DNA of 64,000 nucleotides. It comes from Lacinutrix mariniflava. Lineage in GTDB: Bacteria > Bacteroidota > Bacteroidia > Flavobacteriales > Flavobacteriaceae. The stretch covers positions 310,001 through 374,000 of the forward strand of contig NZ_LIQG01000026.1 of assembly GCF_001418015.1 (NCBI RefSeq), written 5' to 3'. The notes below the pieces were generated by a model, which saw only the letters and a program-made list of their open reading frames with translations, made no database searches and was not told where the DNA came from. Position numbers and translations under genes: made by a program. How positions within the stretch are numbered: position 1 is the first letter of the stretch; each line of letters opens with the position of its first letter. Shown one piece after another: positions 27,740 through 36,860 of this stretch.

Positions 27740-30102
27740 GCTATTTTTAGAATACTTAATTTGTGTTCCTTAATTTTTCTTGAAAGTAGTTCTCTATTTA
27801 CAGGTTTTGTAATGTAATCATTCATTCCAACATCCATTACTTTCTGTCTAGCTGTATCCGTTGCATCTGCTGTAACAGCAATAATAGGAATGTTTTTATT
27901 AACACTACCTGGTGGGCTATTTCGTATAATTACAGTAGTTTCATAACCATCCATAATAGGCATTTGTAAGTCCATTAATATAATGTCGAATGTATTATTT
28001 TGTAAAAGTTTTAATGCTTCTTTTCCATTAGCTGCTAGTTTGTAATCGGTTATAGAGAGATTTTTGAGTATTTTCTGCATTATCATTTGGTTCATTAAAT
28101 TATCCTCAACAATTAAAACCTTAGGAGCATTCTCTTCTATTTCTATTACACTAGACTTGGCTCCAAATTTTATTTGTTCGATAATTTTAAATTCCATTTT
28201 CATAGAAACCTCTGTACCACGACCTTCATCACTATCAATGCTAATAGTACCTCCAAACAAATCTATTAAATGCTTTACAATACTTAATCCCAAACCTACA
28301 CCTCCAAAACTACGCTTATCATTCATGCGCATTTGCCCAAAACTATTAAATAAGTTTAGTTTTTTATCGCTAGAAATTCCTATACCTGTGTCTAAAATAC
28401 TAATAGTTAATTGCGTAAAACCGTTGTTATTAGTAATAGCTTTAATAGAACAATCTATTTTACCATAAGCCGTAAATTTTACAGCATTACTTAAAACATT
28501 ATTAATAACTTGTGTAAAACGCTCTACATCACCTTCAATTTTATAAGGAAGCGTATCGTCAATATACAAAGTATACTTCAACCCTTTTACCTCTGCCATT
28601 CGCTGCCAATTACTACTTATTTGGGCTATTACTTCTTTTGGGTTAAAAACCTCTTCTCTTAATTTTAACTCTCCTTTTTCAATTTTTTCAAAATCTAAAA
28701 TATCATTTATACTACTTAATAAACTTAAAGAAGCATGTTTAATTACCTCGAAGTTTTTATGACTTTCTGGATTTAGCTTCTTGTCTAACTCATCATCCGC
28801 AATACCCATAATAGCATTAATAGGCGTTCTTAATTCATGACTAATATTAGACATAAAATAACTTTTAAGCTCACTTACCTCTTCTGATTTACTAAGAGCT
28901 ATTATTTGAGAGTCTTCTTTCTCTAAACGTAAGTCTCTAATTAAATTAGTCATTGACAATGATAAAAATATAACTTCAAATGTGATACCAAATTTTGCGC
29001 TGTTTAGCGTAACAAAATTATTAGGTAACAAGCTTAAGTTATTCATCACAAAGGCCATTAAACCAACAATTAAAAAGAAAATACCTACAGAAAAGAACGC
29101 ATCAACTTTAACACTTCTATATCGCGAATAAATTAGAGTTATTAAAATTAAAATTAAACTTAGTAGGCCATTAACATTAACAATTGGGTAGACCAAAGAC
29201 TTGGTATTATCGTTAACAAATAGCATGATTCCTAAAATAATAATCACTCCATAAAGTATTTTAAAAACAATTTTTATAACTTTATTTAAAGATTTTACTT
29301 TTAAAAAGTATTCACAATACTTCAATAGAAAAAAATTAGAAACTAATGCGGTAATTAAAACTGCTCTACTATTTAAAAACCCACCAGAAGGTAATACGTA
29401 CTGAAATATCATACCATCAAGAGCAGACTGTAACAATGCAATAGAAAAAACGTAAGAACCGTAGTAAAGAAATGTTTTATTAGATAAACTAGTAAAGAAA
29501 AACATGTAAACTATTGTTGCCAAAAACAATAATCCGTAAAAAAATCCTAGAAACAATTGTTGAGAGTAATTAGCTTTCCAGAACTCACTTTCCGTTTGTA
29601 ATATAAGCGGAAGGTTTAAGGTCTCTCCATCACTTCTTAAATGAATGTAAAATAATTGACTACTACTTTTAGGCAATTCAACCTTAAAAATAGTTTTACG
29701 ATGCGCCACCTGTCGCTCGTCAAAAGGAATGATATCTCCACTCTTAAACTCGGATACCTTATTTTTTTTATCTACTTGAAATAAGCTCGCAACATCGGTA
29801 ACTGGTCTAGCTGTCTGCAAATAATAAACTTTAGACTCTTTTGCTGAATTCTCTAATTTAAAGGTTAACCAATAATCATCTGTAGAAAACCCTACACTTT
29901 GGTATTCAGACGTTAAAGGTTTAAAAGCTAAACTACTCTTACCTTCTAGAATACTATCTATAGTTACACCTCCATTCTCTGCCTTAGCAAATTGGGCATA
30001 TTCATAAAGTTTACCTTTACTTGTATTTGGGTTGTACGCGCTATTTTGCGCAAATGATACACAGCATACTAGGCTAACAAATAATATTAATACTTGACGC
30101 AT
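27736..30102 (-). CDS. Hybrid histidine kinase with 7TMR-DISM sensor and receiver
   Basis: A 788-residue sensor. Order: signal peptide (1-18), periplasmic 7TMR-DISMED2 jelly-roll domain (about 30-165), seven-helix 7TMR-DISM membrane domain (about 180-385), HisKA with His422 (SNISHELRTPINAIMGIADDE), HATPase with DTGIGIS and GGVGLGLSIVKHLI, and C-terminal receiver with phospho-acceptor Asp711 (ILMDLQMPIMDGYE). The DISMED2 domain may bind a carbohydrate-like ligand. No separate response regulator or HPt gene is adjacent, so the output partner is unknown. Transcribed alone. Confidence 0.93.
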   Translation of the reverse strand: MRQVLILFVSLVCCVSFAQNSAYNPNTSKGKLYEYAQFAKAENGGVTIDSILEGKSSLAFKPLTSEYQSVGFSTDDYWLTFKLENSAKESKVYYLQTARPVTDVASLFQVDKKNKVSEFKSGDIIPFDERQVAHRKTIFKVELPKSSSQLFYIHLRSDGETLNLPLILQTESEFWKANYSQQLFLGFFYGLLFLATIVYMFFFTSLSNKTFLYYGSYVFSIALLQSALDGMIFQYVLPSGGFLNSRAVLITALVSNFFLLKYCEYFLKVKSLNKVIKIVFKILYGVIIILGIMLFVNDNTKSLVYPIVNVNGLLSLILILITLIYSRYRSVKVDAFFSVGIFFLIVGLMAFVMNNLSLLPNNFVTLNSAKFGITFEVIFLSLSMTNLIRDLRLEKEDSQIIALSKSEEVSELKSYFMSNISHELRTPINAIMGIADDELDKKLNPESHKNFEVIKHASLSLLSSINDILDFEKIEKGELKLREEVFNPKEVIAQISSNWQRMAEVKGLKYTLYIDDTLPYKIEGDVERFTQVINNVLSNAVKFTAYGKIDCSIKAITNNNGFTQLTISILDTGIGISSDKKLNLFNSFGQMRMNDKRSFGGVGLGLSIVKHLIDLFGGTISIDSDEGRGTEVSMKMEFKIIEQIKFGAKSSVIEIEENAPKVLIVEDNLMNQMIMQKILKNLSITDYKLAANGKEALKLLQNNTFDIILMDLQMPIMDGYETTVIIRNSPPGSVNKNIPIIAVTADATDTARQKVMDVGMNDYITKPVNRELLSRKIKEHKLSILKIA

Positions 30103-30281
30103 TTTGTTGATTTAAATTCGTTATCAAAAAAATCAAGTACAACTATGTGAAGAGGGATTTAATAGCTGAACACTCTATATACGCAATATAATAAAAGTTG
30201 GTTTTATAAAAGATTTAAAATGGTTGATTTTAAATCACTAACTAATAAGATCTTACGTGAAAATAATTCAATTTAATCTCT

Positions 30282-31079
30282 TTATTTTAAACCACTAAGT
30301 ACTAAAACAGGAAACTTGCTTACATGAAAATCTTTCTTAAGCATTACATTCTTTTCCCAAAACTTTTTAAAGAAACCACGCTTACGCCTTACAACGCATA
30401 ACAAATCTGGATTAGTTGTTTTATAATGTTCTAAAAACCCTTGATAAGTAGTAGCGTTTTCAGATTCTGTAGTATTTCTAACCATACTTTTCAATTCACT
30501 GCTCACATTAAAATCATCAGCATTATAAAATGGCGTTTTAACTAAAAGCAAATCTACATTAGCATTAAAGCTGCTTTTAATAGACTTTAGAGGCTCTAAA
30601 GCTTCCTTTCTATTAATAATTGCAGATTTCAATGCAAATAATATTGAAGCAATAGGTTTAAAAACAAATCCTTCAGGCACTATTAATGCAGGAATATTAG
30701 TCTGTTTAATAATTTTACCAGAAGTCTTACCTAAATACACTTCATCTTTAATAGAATTTGTTCTAGGTTCTAGAATTATTAAATCAATGTCAAAATTTTT
30801 ACAAACTAAATCTATAGTACTAATTAATTTACCTTTAAATGTTTTAGTAACGACCTCTACACCTTTGCGATCAATTTGCGCAACATGATGCTCTAAAAAA
30901 GCCTTACTCTCACGTTCTATTATATGATCTATCTTAATCATCGTTCCTGCTTTAGTATAAAAATTATATACTTGAACAACAAAAAGCTTAGCTCCTGTTG
31001 CTTCTGCAAAATCTACAGCATATTGTAAGTGACTTTTGGCATTTTTAGACGATCCAACTGGAACTAAAATATTTTTCAT
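30282..31079 (-). CDS. Universal stress protein, two-domain
   Basis: A 265-residue tandem UspA protein: first domain NILVPVGSSKNAKSHLQYAVDFA through LIILEPRTNSIKDEVYLGKTSGKIIKQTNIPALIVPEG, second domain degenerate. The GKTSGKI segment resembles the ATP-binding G-x2-G-x9-G(S/T) pattern. Resembles the Usp at 803-1603 in length and plan. Divergent from the MATE gene. Its promoter has an exact -7 box (TATTTTTG) 28-36 bases upstream. Confidence 0.88.
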   Translation of the reverse strand: MKNILVPVGSSKNAKSHLQYAVDFAEATGAKLFVVQVYNFYTKAGTMIKIDHIIERESKAFLEHHVAQIDRKGVEVVTKTFKGKLISTIDLVCKNFDIDLIILEPRTNSIKDEVYLGKTSGKIIKQTNIPALIVPEGFVFKPIASILFALKSAIINRKEALEPLKSIKSSFNANVDLLLVKTPFYNADDFNVSSELKSMVRNTTESENATTYQGFLEHYKTTNPDLLCVVRRKRGFFKKFWEKNVMLKKDFHVSKFPVLVLSGLK

Positions 31080-31107
31080 GGCGTATTGATTAAAAGTATT
31101 TAGACTG

Positions 31108-31115
31108 CAAAAATA
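31108..31115 (-). promoter_or_regulatory. -7 promoter element for usp
   Basis: An exact TATTTTTG on the minus strand, about 30 bases before the usp start, preceded by an AT-rich region with TTTTAG. Confidence 0.5.
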
Positions 31116-31170
31116 CTATTTTTATGCTAAAACTTCCGACCTTAGCCTACTCTAAAAAGTAAAACACACC

Positions 31171-32505
31171 TTGAGTACTAATATTAGCTTAAAACATATA
31201 AACAAATTAGCCATTCCTGCTCTTATTGCAGGAGTGTCTGAGCCTATCTTATCTTTAACAGATGCTGCAATAATAGGAAATGTAGATTTTAATGCAGCAG
31301 AGTCTCTTGCCGCAGTTGGTATCGTTTCAACTTTTTTATCCATGTTAATTTGGGTTTTTGGGCAAACAAGAAGCGCGATCTCGTCCATAATTTCGCAATA
31401 CTTAGGTGCAAAAAAACTAGATGAAGTAAAGAACCTACCAGCTCAAGCCATTTTTATAATTACATCATTAAGCATCCTGATTATTCTTGCTACATATCCA
31501 TTTGCAGAAGCTATTTTTAGACTTTATAACGCCCAAAATCTAATTCTAGAATATTCGGTAGATTATTACAGCATTCGTGTTTTTGGTTTTCCTTTTACGC
31601 TGTTTACTATTGCTGTTTTTGGAGTATTTAGAGGTTTACAAAACACGTATTTCCCAATGATTATCGCTATAATTGGAGCAATAGCAAATATTATTTTAGA
31701 CTATGTCTTCGTTTATGGTATTACAGATATTATTCCTGCAATGCACATTCAAGGCGCAGCTTATGCTAGCGTAATTGCTCAATTTTTAATGGCATTGCTT
31801 TCTGGCTACTACCTTCTTAAAAAAACAGATATCCCATTAGCTTTTAGCCTTCCTTTAAATAAAGAAATAAATCGCTTTTTATTAATGATTGGTAACTTAA
31901 TTATTAGAACCATAGCCTTAAACGTTACCTTGTATTTTGCCACTCGCTTTGCTACAGGCTATGGCAAAGAGTACATTGCAGCCTATACAATAGCAATAAA
32001 TTTATGGTTTCTAGGCGCCTTTTTAATAGACGGTTATGCAAGTGCAGGAAATATTCTTTCAGGAAAGCTAGTAGGTGGCAAAGAGTATAGCAAACTCATT
32101 ACACTAAGCAATAGATTAATAAAATATGGCATCGCTATTGGGTTAATTATCGCCATTTTAGGTTCAATATTTTACTACCCAATCGGAAGGGTTTTTATTA
32201 AAGAACCAGAAGTTTTAGAACAGTTTTACAGCATTTTCTGGATAGTTTTAGCAATGCAACCGCTGTGTGCATTAGCATTTATTTTCGACGGTATGTTTAA
32301 AGGACTTGGTAAAATGGCAGATTTAAGAAACCTCTTGTTAATATCTACATTTATAATTTTCTTACCCACACTATACGTCCTAGACCATTACAACCTAAAA
32401 TTAACAGGCATTTTTTTTGCACTAACACTATGGATTGTAGTTCGTGGACTACCATTAATCATAAAATTTAGAAAAGAATTTTTACCACTATCACAAAAGA
32501 ATTAA
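31171..32505 (+). CDS. MATE family efflux transporter
   Basis: A 444-residue inner-membrane antiporter with twelve predicted helices, of DinF-like type (INKLAIPALIAGVSEPILSLTDAAIIG, then GVFRGLQNTYFPMIIAIIGAIANIILDYVFVYG). It probably exports drugs or metabolites in exchange for Na+ or H+. The start is TTG: the frame is closed by a TAA 18 bases upstream and the next in-frame Met would remove the first conserved helix. Divergent from usp; the small membrane peptide and queD follow. Confidence 0.92.
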   Translation: MSTNISLKHINKLAIPALIAGVSEPILSLTDAAIIGNVDFNAAESLAAVGIVSTFLSMLIWVFGQTRSAISSIISQYLGAKKLDEVKNLPAQAIFIITSLSILIILATYPFAEAIFRLYNAQNLILEYSVDYYSIRVFGFPFTLFTIAVFGVFRGLQNTYFPMIIAIIGAIANIILDYVFVYGITDIIPAMHIQGAAYASVIAQFLMALLSGYYLLKKTDIPLAFSLPLNKEINRFLLMIGNLIIRTIALNVTLYFATRFATGYGKEYIAAYTIAINLWFLGAFLIDGYASAGNILSGKLVGGKEYSKLITLSNRLIKYGIAIGLIIAILGSIFYYPIGRVFIKEPEVLEQFYSIFWIVLAMQPLCALAFIFDGMFKGLGKMADLRNLLLISTFIIFLPTLYVLDHYNLKLTGIFFALTLWIVVRGLPLIIKFRKEFLPLSQKN

Positions 32506-32542
32506 CTTTGGGCGAACGTAAAGCTCATTAAAATACAAAAAA

Positions 32543-32644
32543 ATGGAAATATTAAATTTTTTAGGAGGCAGCGGCTTTTTTGCTATACTAGCCTTTGTTA
32601 TAATTATAATCTATGTATATAATAGATTTAGAAACCGCAGATAA
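32543..32644 (+). CDS. 33-residue single-pass membrane peptide
   Basis: A short ORF that starts MEILNFLGGSGFFAI and continues with a strongly hydrophobic segment (about 12-26, rich in Ile/Val) and a basic tail (NRFRNRR). Its TAA shares one A with the ATG of queD, a classic translational coupling arrangement, and there is no other gene in this gap. The length and hydrophobic-then-basic plan resemble many regulatory small membrane proteins. Function unknown; not a known family to me. Confidence 0.6.
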   Translation: MEILNFLGGSGFFAILAFVIIIIYVYNRFRNRR

Positions 32645-33096
32645 TGGGAAACATTCGTATAACTAAACTTTTTTCTTTCGAAACTGGTCACGCACTTTAT
32701 GGCTACGATGGAAAATGTAAAAACGTTCATGGACACAGTTACAAACTATCTGTAACCGTTTTTGGTAAGCCTATTTCAGATAGCACAAATGTAAAATTCG
32801 GAATGGTTATCGATTTTACAGATCTTAAAAAAATAGTAAAAGAAGAAATTGTAAATGTATTCGATCATGCCACTGTTTTCAATAAAAACACACCTCATGT
32901 AGAATTAGCAAAAGAACTTCAAGACAGAGGACACAACGTTCTATTGGTAGATTACCAACCAACAAGCGAGATGATGGTTATAGATTTTGCTAAAAAAATT
33001 AAAAACCGTTTACCGGAAAACATACAATTACACTCCTTAAAACTTCAAGAAACAGATAGTTCGTATGCCGAGTGGTATGCGAGTGAAAACAGTTAG
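32644..33096 (+). CDS. queD: 6-carboxytetrahydropterin synthase
   Basis: A 150-residue PTPS/QueD enzyme acting in queuosine precursor synthesis. The zinc ligands are His16, His29 and His31 (FSFETGHALYGY, NVHGHSYKL), and catalytic Cys25 is present. The DFTDLKKIV and FDHATVFNK segments are also typical, and the C-terminal QETDSSYAEWY contains the substrate-binding Glu. A tetrahydrobiopterin-type synthase is possible but QueD is the usual assignment in this group. The start overlaps the stop of the small membrane peptide. An interspersed repeat follows. Confidence 0.92.
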   Translation: MGNIRITKLFSFETGHALYGYDGKCKNVHGHSYKLSVTVFGKPISDSTNVKFGMVIDFTDLKKIVKEEIVNVFDHATVFNKNTPHVELAKELQDRGHNVLLVDYQPTSEMMVIDFAKKIKNRLPENIQLHSLKLQETDSSYAEWYASENS

Positions 33097-33101
33097 AACA
33101 A

Positions 33102-33210
33102 TTTGGGCGTTACCAAGACACGTAAACGCATGTCTTGGTCAGGCTTTACACTATATCTTTTTTTGCCATATATGGCAGCAAAAAAAGGATGCCGTTTCAA
33201 TCCTTAACGC
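33102..33210 (+). repeat. Flavobacterial structured intergenic repeat, long copy
   Basis: Conserved ends TTTGGGCGTTACC and TCCTTAACGC pair through GCGTTA/TAACGC. First internal hairpin: ACCAAGACA (33112-33120) with TGTCTTGGT (33131-33139). Linker CAGGCTTT. Second hairpin: ATC plus seven T and GCC (33155-33167) with GGC, then seven A and GGAT (33174-33190). The short copy at 15551-15600 keeps the ends and linker but has different arms. Confidence 0.72.
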
Positions 33211-33300
33211 AATCACCTACTAGCTTACTAACCAAATTAAAGACCATTGTTAATTTACTAAGAGATTCCTGCCTTAGCAAGAATTGGTTATATTTACAAA

Positions 33301-34053
33301 ATGCAAATTCCAAAAGGAAAAAAAATATATTTCGCTTCAGATAATCATTTAGGAGCTCCCACAAAAGAGGAATCCTTTCCTCGTGAACAAAAGTTTGTCA
33401 CTTGGTTAGATGAGATAAAAGAAGACGCAGCAGTAATATTTCTACTTGGCGATTTGTTCGATATGTGGATGGAGTATAAAACCGTAGTTCCTAAAGGTTT
33501 TACAAGAACCTTAGGTAAGCTAGCCGAAATTAGCGACTCTGGAATCCCAATCCATTACTTTGTTGGAAATCACGATTTATGGATGAATGGTTATTTTGAA
33601 GAAGAATTAAATATTCCTGTTTACCACAAACCACAAGAATATACCTTTAACAATACTACCTTTTTTATTGGCCATGGAGATGGTCTTGGTCCTGGAGACA
33701 AAGGTTATAAACGCATGAAAAAAGTATTCACCAATCCGTTTTTTAAATGGTTATACCGTTGGCTACACCCAGATTTTGGTATGCGTATAGCACAACATCT
33801 TTCAGTTAAAAATAAAATGATCTCTGGAGACGATGATGCTAAATTTTTAGGAGAGGACAACGAGTGGCTTGCACAATATTGCAAACGTAAACTAGAAAAC
33901 AAACATAGAGATTTCTTTGTTTTTGGTCACAGACATCTACCATTAGACATTAAATTAAATGAAACTTCAAGATATGTAAATCTTGGCGATTGGGTAAGTT
34001 ATTATACTTATGGAGTCTTCGATGGAGAAACTATGGAACTAAAAGAATACTAA
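33301..34053 (+). CDS. lpxH: UDP-2,3-diacylglucosamine diphosphatase
   Basis: A 250-residue metallophosphatase that cleaves UDP-2,3-diacylglucosamine to lipid X in lipid A synthesis. Motifs in order: SDNHLG, GDLFDMW, GNHDLW, GHGDGLG and FGHRH, which bind the two metals. The sequence resembles the LpxH-like branch of Bacteroidota. A distinct insertion (residues about 130-180, KVFTNPFFKWLYRWLHPDFGMRIAQ) forms the lipid-binding cap. It starts after the repeat region and its stop overlaps that of the convergent gene by 4 bases. Confidence 0.9.
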   Translation: MQIPKGKKIYFASDNHLGAPTKEESFPREQKFVTWLDEIKEDAAVIFLLGDLFDMWMEYKTVVPKGFTRTLGKLAEISDSGIPIHYFVGNHDLWMNGYFEEELNIPVYHKPQEYTFNNTTFFIGHGDGLGPGDKGYKRMKKVFTNPFFKWLYRWLHPDFGMRIAQHLSVKNKMISGDDDAKFLGEDNEWLAQYCKRKLENKHRDFFVFGHRHLPLDIKLNETSRYVNLGDWVSYYTYGVFDGETMELKEY

Positions 34054-34691
34054 TCTTCCAAGGCAATAATATCTTTATTGTCAAACACTTCTTTAAAATC
34101 TATCATAAAAAAGACAAAACAAAACTGTGCTACTGTTTCACTTAAATTTAAAAGTCCAAAAAGTAGAGGGTTTTCTATTCTTAAAAACACCATAATCAAA
34201 CCAAAAATACAAGTTATACTATATCCAATACCTGTTAAAAATAGTAGAATACTTTTAGGATGATTATATACATAAGTAATATAAAAACAACAGAATAAAA
34301 AAGAAGTAAATAAAAGCGTTGCTATAGCATAAAGCAAATTACTATTAAGTTTACTCATAAACGTAAAGTACATAGAGAGAATAATATAAGCTAAAACTCC
34401 AGTTACTAATAAAATAAAAATGCGATTAATACCTTTAAATTTTAGTCTCCTTTTTTTTATTAACGGAAGTAATAAAATATCGCCACTAAAAAAGCATATC
34501 GAATATGGTAACAACACCCATACCATACTAAATACAATGCTAGATTTAGCTATAAACTCTATAGTAATAGCGCTCAAATAAAATAAGTAAAATAAGGGTT
34601 TTATTTTTTTTGTAAAAATAGAATAAGCCACTAATAAAACTACATGAAAAAGAGGCTTAGAGTACAACTCAAGCCCATTATATGCTGTCAT
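34050..34691 (-). CDS. Multi-pass membrane protein, YhhN/lysoplasmalogenase-like
   Basis: At least 213 residues with about seven hydrophobic helices. YSKPLFHVVLL near the N-terminus and YSICFFSGDILLLPL weakly resemble the KPL and GD motifs of YhhN family lysoplasmalogenases, but the match is by eye. The ATG at 34691 may not be the true start: upstream in frame lies a further hydrophobic stretch (FFKTLALLLGAFSVVIS) that would give the first helix, reachable only from non-ATG codons (ATT 34754 or CTG 34757) before a TAA. Confidence 0.6.
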   Translation of the reverse strand: MTAYNGLELYSKPLFHVVLLVAYSIFTKKIKPLFYLFYLSAITIEFIAKSSIVFSMVWVLLPYSICFFSGDILLLPLIKKRRLKFKGINRIFILLVTGVLAYIILSMYFTFMSKLNSNLLYAIATLLFTSFLFCCFYITYVYNHPKSILLFLTGIGYSITCIFGLIMVFLRIENPLLFGLLNLSETVAQFCFVFFMIDFKEVFDNKDIIALED

Positions 34692-34829
34692 AGAGATAAC
34701 AACACTAAAGGCACCTAATAATAGCGCCAGAGTTTTAAAAAATGTTTTAGTAATCAGTTATTTGCAGGTTTTTAGTTAGTTACAAATTAAATATTAGGGA
34801 TTATTAATTTATAGTTTTCAATATATAAC

Positions 34830-35489
34830 TTATTTTAGTAATAAATCTAAAGTTATTATATCAATTTTACCGTCAGGAAATAAGTTGTTTTTTTCTTCAA
34901 AGTTTTTTAAAGCTTCCGACGTTATATTTTTATAAACGCCATCTACCGGAATAGTATAACCTTGTTTCTCCAAAAGCCTTTGTATTTCGTAAACAAAAGC
35001 GCTTTTCTCTCCAGAATACAAAGCCTTTTCTGGCATCATACTCAATACCAATCCCTTATGTTTTAAAGTGATTTCAGCTTTCTTATAATCTGCAATAGAG
35101 ATCCCTTTAGTTTCAATTAACTTAATATCTTCATTCGTTAAACCTTCATTTTTAAACGCTTTAGACTGTTCTAAAATTGCCTTATAATAATTCACTTTCG
35201 CTACTCTATTTCCATATTCGGTCAATACCATCGTTGTTTCTGCATCATCACTTTCGGGACTTCTAACATCAATATTGTTAGCACTCCATTGCATTTGCAT
35301 GTAATTATTAGCACCTTCCAAGGCTTCATAATAGCTATAGACTGTTTCTTTGTTATGGTAATTTATATCTATATTTTTAGCTATTGCTAAGTTTGCCTTT
35401 TTAGGATGAAAACGTTGATATTCTGTGTATTGAGAATATGCAAAAATTGCAATAATAACAACAAGTATAAAGAGAAGAATTTTTTTCAT
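34830..35489 (-). CDS. Peptidoglycan-binding domain protein, membrane-anchored
   Basis: A 219-residue protein with an N-terminal signal anchor (residues 4-19) and a C-terminal peptidoglycan-binding domain type 1 (about 165-217; YEIQRLLEKQGYTIPVDGVYKN, ALKNFEEKNNL). The middle is charged and helical, with no recognisable enzyme domain. Likely periplasmic and attached to the inner membrane, contacting the cell wall. The gap before it contains a possible non-ATG-start extension of the neighbouring membrane protein gene. Exact role unknown. Confidence 0.75.
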   Translation of the reverse strand: MKKILLFILVVIIAIFAYSQYTEYQRFHPKKANLAIAKNIDINYHNKETVYSYYEALEGANNYMQMQWSANNIDVRSPESDDAETTMVLTEYGNRVAKVNYYKAILEQSKAFKNEGLTNEDIKLIETKGISIADYKKAEITLKHKGLVLSMMPEKALYSGEKSAFVYEIQRLLEKQGYTIPVDGVYKNITSEALKNFEEKNNLFPDGKIDIITLDLLLK

Positions 35490-35567
35490 TGAAAAACTTA
35501 TTTTGAATATAAACAGATTATTAGCTTAAACAAATATAAGGGAATTTGATTTTAAAGCCAGTTGTAC

Positions 35568-36842
35568 TTATTCCGATTCATCGTTAGTTTCAAAATCTTT
35601 AGTTAAATCTAATTTTCTAAAACTTGGAGATGCAATAGCAGTAGCTACTACAGTAATTAACGTCATGGTTCCGCCAAAAACAACAGCTGTTGCTGTACCC
35701 ATAAGTTTTGCTGTAATGCCACTTTCAAAAGCGCCTAACTCATTAGAACTACCAACAAACATAGAATTTACCGAAGACACTCGACCACGCATATTATCTG
35801 GTGTTTTAAGCTGAAGAATGGTTTGCCTAATTACCATAGAAACGCCATCTGTTACACCACTAAAAAAGAGTGCTACAACCGAAATCCAAAATGTTGAAGA
35901 TAAACCAAAAACAACAATACTAATTCCAAATCCAAAAATAGCAATAAGCAATTTCATACCTGCATTTTTACTAATAGGAATATAAGCTGTTACCAACATG
36001 GTTAAAAAGGCACCAACAGACGGTGCTGCTACTAAAACACCAAAACCTTGTGGTCCTACTTTTAAAATATCTTCTGCAAAAACTGCCAAAAGTGCTACTG
36101 CTCCTCCAAATAAAACAGAAACCATATCTAACGTTAAAGCGCCCAATATTGCTTTTGTTTTAAATACAAAACTGACTCCTTCTTTTAAACTCTGCATAAT
36201 AGGTTCACCTATTTTAGGATTTAATATTGGCTTTTTAGAAATCTGAAACACCATAACTAACGCTGCCATTACTAAACAAAATACAATACACAAGGATAGA
36301 TGCACACCAATCCAACCAATAGAAAAACCAGCAAAAGCGACACCTAAAACACGCGACATTTGCCAAGTCGAGCTATTCCAAGTTGCAGCGTTCGGGTAGA
36401 TTTTTTTTGGCACAATTAAAGCCACCAAAGAAAAAATAGTAGGTCCAAAAAAGGAACGTAAAAAACCACCGAAAAACACCAAAGCATAAATAGAATATAG
36501 CAAATTACTTTTAGACCACGTTTGAGAAACGGTTTCTGATGTTAGCCAAAATAAAGCAAAACTTATAATCGAAAAAGCTGCTAAACAAATAGCTAGTAGG
36601 TTTCTTTTTTCGCGCTGATCCACAATATGTCCTGCAAATAATGCCATTGTAAAGGCTGGAATAATTTCCATTAAACCAATAATACCAAGCGATAATGGGT
36701 CTTTAGTTAGTGCATATACTTGCCATTCTATAACAATAAATTGCATAGACCAAGCAAAAACTAAGAAAAAACGCATGGTTAAAAAAATGTTGAATTCTTT
36801 AAAGCGAAGTGCTGCGTATGGATCGTTTTTAATTTTATTCAT
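35568..36842 (-). CDS. MFS transporter, EntS-like
   Basis: A 424-residue inner-membrane carrier with twelve predicted helices. The WQVYALTKDPLSLGIIGLMEIIPAFTMALFAGHIVDQREKR segment is typical of the enterobactin-exporter (EntS)/macrolide efflux branch of MFS_1. Substrate unknown; no siderophore synthesis genes are near. The recJ gene lies 18 bases upstream in the same orientation, so they may share a transcript. Confidence 0.88.
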   Translation of the reverse strand: MNKIKNDPYAALRFKEFNIFLTMRFFLVFAWSMQFIVIEWQVYALTKDPLSLGIIGLMEIIPAFTMALFAGHIVDQREKRNLLAICLAAFSIISFALFWLTSETVSQTWSKSNLLYSIYALVFFGGFLRSFFGPTIFSLVALIVPKKIYPNAATWNSSTWQMSRVLGVAFAGFSIGWIGVHLSLCIVFCLVMAALVMVFQISKKPILNPKIGEPIMQSLKEGVSFVFKTKAILGALTLDMVSVLFGGAVALLAVFAEDILKVGPQGFGVLVAAPSVGAFLTMLVTAYIPISKNAGMKLLIAIFGFGISIVVFGLSSTFWISVVALFFSGVTDGVSMVIRQTILQLKTPDNMRGRVSSVNSMFVGSSNELGAFESGITAKLMGTATAVVFGGTMTLITVVATAIASPSFRKLDLTKDFETNDESE

Positions 36843-36860
36843 TGTAGTTATAACACTATT

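Noticed and set aside
32508-32540. TTTGGGCGAACGT resembling the start of the interspersed repeat
   Set aside because: Only the first seven bases match; there is no CAGGCTTT linker and no TAACGC end, so it is not a third copy.
33135-33344. 69-codon plus-strand ORF spanning the structured repeat and the lpxH start
   Set aside because: It overlaps the repeat and the confident lpxH start in another frame, and its composition is not protein-like.
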